From CAZCTO01 sp964501725 (GTDB taxonomy: Bacteria; Bacillota; Clostridia; Saccharofermentanales; Saccharofermentanaceae), in the NCBI GenBank assembly GCA_964501725.1, contig CAZCTO010000005.1:77138-141137 (forward strand): a stretch of 64,000 nucleotides of DNA, given 5' to 3'. The notes under the pieces are model-generated. The model was not told the origin of the DNA and searched no databases. It was given only the letters and a program-made list of their open reading frames with translations. This document shows, piece after piece, positions 60,726-64,000 of the stretch. The position numbers and the translations under genes are program-made. The stretch's first letter is position 1; the number at the start of each line of letters is the position of its first letter.

Positions 60726-62567
60726 TCAAACGCTGTTTTTCTTGCTCCGTTGCTTCATCCGCAAATCCGTATTCAGGATCATTTTGCGTAAACGGATTGA
60801 TTTCGGAGTTATTTCGCAGAGCTCATCGTCCGCTAAAAACTCCAGGCACTGTTCCAGACTCAACTGTACCGGAGGAACCAGACGCAACGCGTCATCGCTT
60901 CCGGCCGCACGCATATTCGTAACATGCTTCTTCTTGCATACATTCACCGCGATATCTTCGCCCTTCGGGCTGCCACCTACGATCATGCCCTCGTACACTT
61001 GCGTCCCCGCACCGATCATAAGGAAGCCTCGCTCCTGCGCGTTGTAAAGGCCGTAGGTCACTGCCTCACCGCTTTCGAATGCAATAAGCACTCCGTGCGT
61101 GCGCGTCTCGATCTCGCCGGCATAGGGCTCAAAGCCGCAGATTACGCTGTTCATTATACCATTGCCCTTGGTTTCGGTCAAAAACTCCGTGCGGTATCCG
61201 ATGATGCCGCGCGACGGAACTTTGAACTCCATCCGGACGTATCCTTTCTCGGGCGGAAGCATATTGGCCATCTCTGCTTTACGTCTGCCGAGTTTTTCAA
61301 TGACGGGTCCGACAAAGTCCTCGGGTACGTCGACCAGGAGCATTTCAACCGGCTCATGAAGAACGCCGTCAATCTCTTTGAGAATAACCCGCGGCTTGCT
61401 GACCTGAAATTCATATCCTTCTCTGCGCATAGTTTCGATGAGAATGGAAAGATGCAATTCTCCGCGCCCTTTGATGATAAATGATTCCGTGGTGTCCGTT
61501 TCTTCAAGGCGCATGGATACGTTGGTCTCCATCTCCTTGAAAAGCCTGTCTCTCAAATGTCTGGAGGTGACGAATTTTCCCTCTTTCCCGGCAAAAGGGC
61601 TGTTATTGACCGAGAAGGTCATCGAGATCGTCGGCTCGTCTATGTTGATGAACGGCAGGGGCTCGGGCTTGGAGGAGTCGCAGATCGTATCGCCGATGTT
61701 AATTTCCGGGATACCGGCAACACAAACAATCTCACCGACACTTGCGTTCTGAATTTCCTGTCTGCCCAGTCCTTGAAAACGGAGGAGCTTAACAATGCGT
61801 GCGGACTTGACCGTATTATCATCGTAACCGCAGACCACGACGGACTGACCCTGATTGATACTTCCCCGCTCAATACGTCCGATCGCGATACGCCCGATAT
61901 AAGGATCTGAATCAATATTGGAAACCAAAAGCTGCAAAGGCGCTTCGGTGTAGCCAACCGGGCACGGCGTGTTCTTGATGATGGCATCCAGAAGCGGATG
62001 GAAATCCAACTTTGCCCCGGAATAGTATTCATCCAGAGTATCGCATGCGATACCGACTTTACCGGACGAATAGATGATCGGGAAGTCCAGCTGGGTATCG
62101 TCGGCACCCAGTTCGATAAAGAGCTCGAGAACCATATCGACAACTTCGACCGGACGGGCATCCGGGCGGTCAATCTTATTGATACATACGATCGGCTTCA
62201 GTCCCATCTCGAGGGCTTTACGAAGAACAAACCGCGTCTGGGGCATCGGTCCGTCATAGGCATCCACCACCAGAAGAACGCCGTCAACCATTTTGAGAAC
62301 ACGCTCCACCTCACCGCCGAAATCCGCGTGCCCGGGAGTGTCCACCACGTTAATGCGGTAATCGAGGTAACTGATCGCCGTGTTTTTGGCAAGAATCGTA
62401 ATTCCCCGCTCTCTTTCGAGTGCGTTCGAGTCCATGACCTGCTCGACGATTTGCTCGTTTTCGCGGTAAATACCCGCATGCTTGAGCATGGAGTCGACGA
62501 TAGTGGTTTTGCCGTGATCGACGTGTGCGATGATCGCGATGTTCCGGAGATTCTCAATTGATTTCAT
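60726..62567 (-). CDS. typA: Translational GTPase TypA/BipA
   Basis: The product is 613 aa, the standard length. It has G1 AHVDHGKTTIVD, G3 VDTPGHADFGGEV, G4 NKIDRPDARP, the switch I RERGITI, and the C-terminal domains of EF-G-like factors (domain V with LRVPPVQLSLEQCLEFLADDELCEITPKSIRLRK, TypA-specific). It acts on the ribosome, needed at low temperature or for assembly. The ATG follows AGGAAGGA, 18 nt after der. Same operon as der and mltG. Confidence 0.97.
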   Translation of the reverse strand: MKSIENLRNIAIIAHVDHGKTTIVDSMLKHAGIYRENEQIVEQVMDSNALERERGITILAKNTAISYLDYRINVVDTPGHADFGGEVERVLKMVDGVLLVVDAYDGPMPQTRFVLRKALEMGLKPIVCINKIDRPDARPVEVVDMVLELFIELGADDTQLDFPIIYSSGKVGIACDTLDEYYSGAKLDFHPLLDAIIKNTPCPVGYTEAPLQLLVSNIDSDPYIGRIAIGRIERGSINQGQSVVVCGYDDNTVKSARIVKLLRFQGLGRQEIQNASVGEIVCVAGIPEINIGDTICDSSKPEPLPFINIDEPTISMTFSVNNSPFAGKEGKFVTSRHLRDRLFKEMETNVSMRLEETDTTESFIIKGRGELHLSILIETMRREGYEFQVSKPRVILKEIDGVLHEPVEMLLVDVPEDFVGPVIEKLGRRKAEMANMLPPEKGYVRMEFKVPSRGIIGYRTEFLTETKGNGIMNSVICGFEPYAGEIETRTHGVLIAFESGEAVTYGLYNAQERGFLMIGAGTQVYEGMIVGGSPKGEDIAVNVCKKKHVTNMRAAGSDDALRLVPPVQLSLEQCLEFLADDELCEITPKSIRLRKMILNTDLRMKQRSKKNSV

Positions 62568-62585
62568 GTAAGTGTGTCCTTCCTG

Positions 62586-63908
62586 TCAGTCCTTTTCTTT
62601 GGTACGCATGTAGATCCGGATCGGAGTTCCCTCAAAGCCGAAATTCTTGCGTAGCTGATTTTCGAGATAGCGTTCATATGAAAAATGCATCAATTCGCGG
62701 TCGTTCACGAACAGCACAAATTGCGGAGGATAAGTCGCGACCTGCGTCGCGTAGTAGATTTTCAAATGTTTCCCCTTGTCCTGAGGCGTCGGAACCATTG
62801 CGGTCGCCTCAGAAATCATCTCGTTCAACGTGCCGGTGCTGAGGCGCTTACCAGCCTGTTCGTAAACGTTCCGGATCGTCTCGAAAAGCTTGTCAACCCG
62901 CTGACCGGTCTTCGCGGACAAAAATATGACCGGCGCGTAGTCCATAAAGGAGAAGCGATCCAGAAGAATTTTGCGCATTGCCTCGAGCGTGCCGGTTTCT
63001 TTTTCGACGAGGTCCCACTTGTTCACCGCGAAAACACATGCCTTCCCGGCGTTATGGGCGTACCCGGCGACCTTGGTGTCCTGTTCCGTGACGCCTTCCG
63101 CGGCATCGATCAGGATCACGCAAACGTTTGCGCGTTCAATGGCGGCAAGCGACCGGAGCATGCTGTACTTCTCGATGGAACTGTCGATCCGGCTCTTCTT
63201 GCGAAGGCCGGCGGTGTCGATGATCGTAAACGAACCGTGTTTATTTTCGATGACGGAATCGATCGCGTCGCGCGTCGTCCCGGGCACATCCGAAACAATG
63301 GACCGGTTCTGTCCGATCATCCGGTTCGAAAGCGATGATTTGCCCGCATTCGGCTTGCCGATCAGCGCAACGCGAACGGTCTCATTCTCTTCATCATTTT
63401 CCGGAACCGGCGGGAAATGCTCGAAAACCGCGTCCAGCAGTTCTCCGATACCCAACCGGTGTGACGCGGATACGGAGTATACTTCTCCGAGTCCGAGATT
63501 ATAGAATTCATAAAGCTCGGGCGGCGGCGCGCCGACATGGTCAATCTTATTGACACACACGACGACGGGGCGGTTGGATTTACGGAGCATGACGGCGATC
63601 TCGTGGTCGGCGGCGGTCAGACCGCTTTTCACGTCGCACATAAACAGGATCACGTCCGCGGTCTCCATGGCGATTCCCGCCTGGGTCCGCATCCCCTTCA
63701 AAATCTCATCGTCGGAGTCCGGCTCGATTCCGCCCGTATCAATCACGACAAACTCCCGGTCTCTCCAGGTTGCCCGCGCGTACAAGCGATCCCGGGTCAC
63801 GCCGGGCGTGTCGTGAACGATGGATACCCGCTCCCCGAAGAGAGCGTTAAAAAGCGACGATTTGCCCACATTCGGGCGGCCGATAATGGCGACAACCGGT
63901 TTACTCAT
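62586..63908 (-). CDS. der: Ribosome-assembly GTPase Der (EngA)
   Basis: The product is 440 aa with two tandem GTPase domains: the first with GRPNVGKSSLFNAL and DTGGIEPDSDD, the second with GKPNAGKSSLSNRM and DTAGLRKKSRID, then a KH-like C-terminal domain. This double-GTPase order is unique to Der, which joins 50S ribosomal subunit maturation. The ATG at 63908 follows AAGGAGG and overlaps the stop of the gene before it (ATGA). Confidence 0.98.
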   Translation of the reverse strand: MSKPVVAIIGRPNVGKSSLFNALFGERVSIVHDTPGVTRDRLYARATWRDREFVVIDTGGIEPDSDDEILKGMRTQAGIAMETADVILFMCDVKSGLTAADHEIAVMLRKSNRPVVVCVNKIDHVGAPPPELYEFYNLGLGEVYSVSASHRLGIGELLDAVFEHFPPVPENDEENETVRVALIGKPNAGKSSLSNRMIGQNRSIVSDVPGTTRDAIDSVIENKHGSFTIIDTAGLRKKSRIDSSIEKYSMLRSLAAIERANVCVILIDAAEGVTEQDTKVAGYAHNAGKACVFAVNKWDLVEKETGTLEAMRKILLDRFSFMDYAPVIFLSAKTGQRVDKLFETIRNVYEQAGKRLSTGTLNEMISEATAMVPTPQDKGKHLKIYYATQVATYPPQFVLFVNDRELMHFSYERYLENQLRKNFGFEGTPIRIYMRTKEKD

Positions 63909-64000
63909 GAAAGGCCTCCTTGTGTATGATCGATTTTGCGTGCCTCTTGGCGCAGGAAGTCCAGCGTATTCAGAAGTCCTTCCCCGGTCGAAAGGTATGG
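63905..64000 (-). CDS. C-terminal end of the gene upstream of der (probably DUF512 radical SAM protein)
   Basis: Only the last ~31 codons lie in the window: YLSTGEGLLNTLDFLRQEARKI, followed by DHTQGGLS and the stop that overlaps the der start. The LSTGEGLLNTLDFL phrase fits the C-terminus of DUF512 proteins, which often precede der in Clostridia; the identification rests on this short piece and on gene order. Confidence 0.55.
   Translation of the reverse strand, partial: PYLSTGEGLLNTLDFLRQEARKIDHTQGGLS

Overview
The window reads as a chromosomal segment of a Gram-positive, Clostridia-like Firmicute of mid GC content. The signs are strong AGGAGG-type ribosome binding sites with frequent TTG/GTG starts, many lipobox lipoproteins, an HU protein, a Spo0A-type DNA-binding domain, a Clostridia-style der/typA/mltG/U32 operon, and two-component, ABC and CPBP genes typical of that group. 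I cannot name the genus. I see no rRNA, tRNA, insertion sequence, prophage or CRISPR array.

Layout. 1-5535 (-): 5' part of a very large cyclic beta-1,2-glucan-synthase-type protein, cut by the window edge. 5739-7983 (-): DUF2975 / XRE regulator / DUF4173 membrane module. 8234-10909: SUKH protein, an E2-acyltransferase-like protein lacking the catalytic His, and a membrane J-protein. 11057-12422 (-): Cys-rich membrane protein plus TetR regulator, with two overlapping perfect palindromes at the promoter. 12617-17893: zinc-ribbon protein, vWA protein, macro-domain protein, GNAT, serine beta-lactamase-like lipoprotein and an acidic lipoprotein. 18133-19613 (+): cytidylate-kinase-like/nuclease-like fusion translationally coupled to hpt. 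19655-20180 (-): a gene-free stretch that looks like a large structured noncoding RNA with its own promoter, closing helix and terminator. 20367-24951: MscS channel and an ABC exporter operon.

24952-25491: intergenic stretch with two copies of a 41-bp hairpin repeat; a third copy lies at 53324. 25492-29596 (-): PfkB kinase, YhcC-type radical SAM protein, membrane protein and Y-family polymerase. 29874-32834 (+): two-component system with a large sensor. 32929-34457: DUF1858 protein, HU, and a Spo0A-C-domain protein with a divergent N-terminus. 34599-38634 (-): ligA and 5-formyl-THF cyclo-ligase operon with small membrane and ssDNA-binding proteins. 38764-42053: metallophosphoesterase and a polar amino-acid ABC importer. 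42218-44602 (-): glycogen phosphorylase. 45242-49408: two TolB-type propeller lipoproteins flanking a leucine-rich-repeat lipoprotein. 49629-56820: zinc-ribbon membrane protein, QueG-like/GNAT fusion, two CPBP proteins, lipoprotein, GNAT, a DUF7000-like protein with a 50-bp tandem repeat at its 3' end, and a lone A24 prepilin-peptidase-like protein. 56935-64000: AI-2E transporter and the DUF512-like/der/typA/mltG/U32 operon.

The strongest candidates for undescribed biology are the ~440-490 nt RNA locus, the dispersed 41-bp hairpin repeat, the kinase-like/nuclease-like fusion beside hpt, the Spo0A-like regulator, and the QueG/GNAT fusion. All family assignments are from reading motifs by eye; no database search was run.
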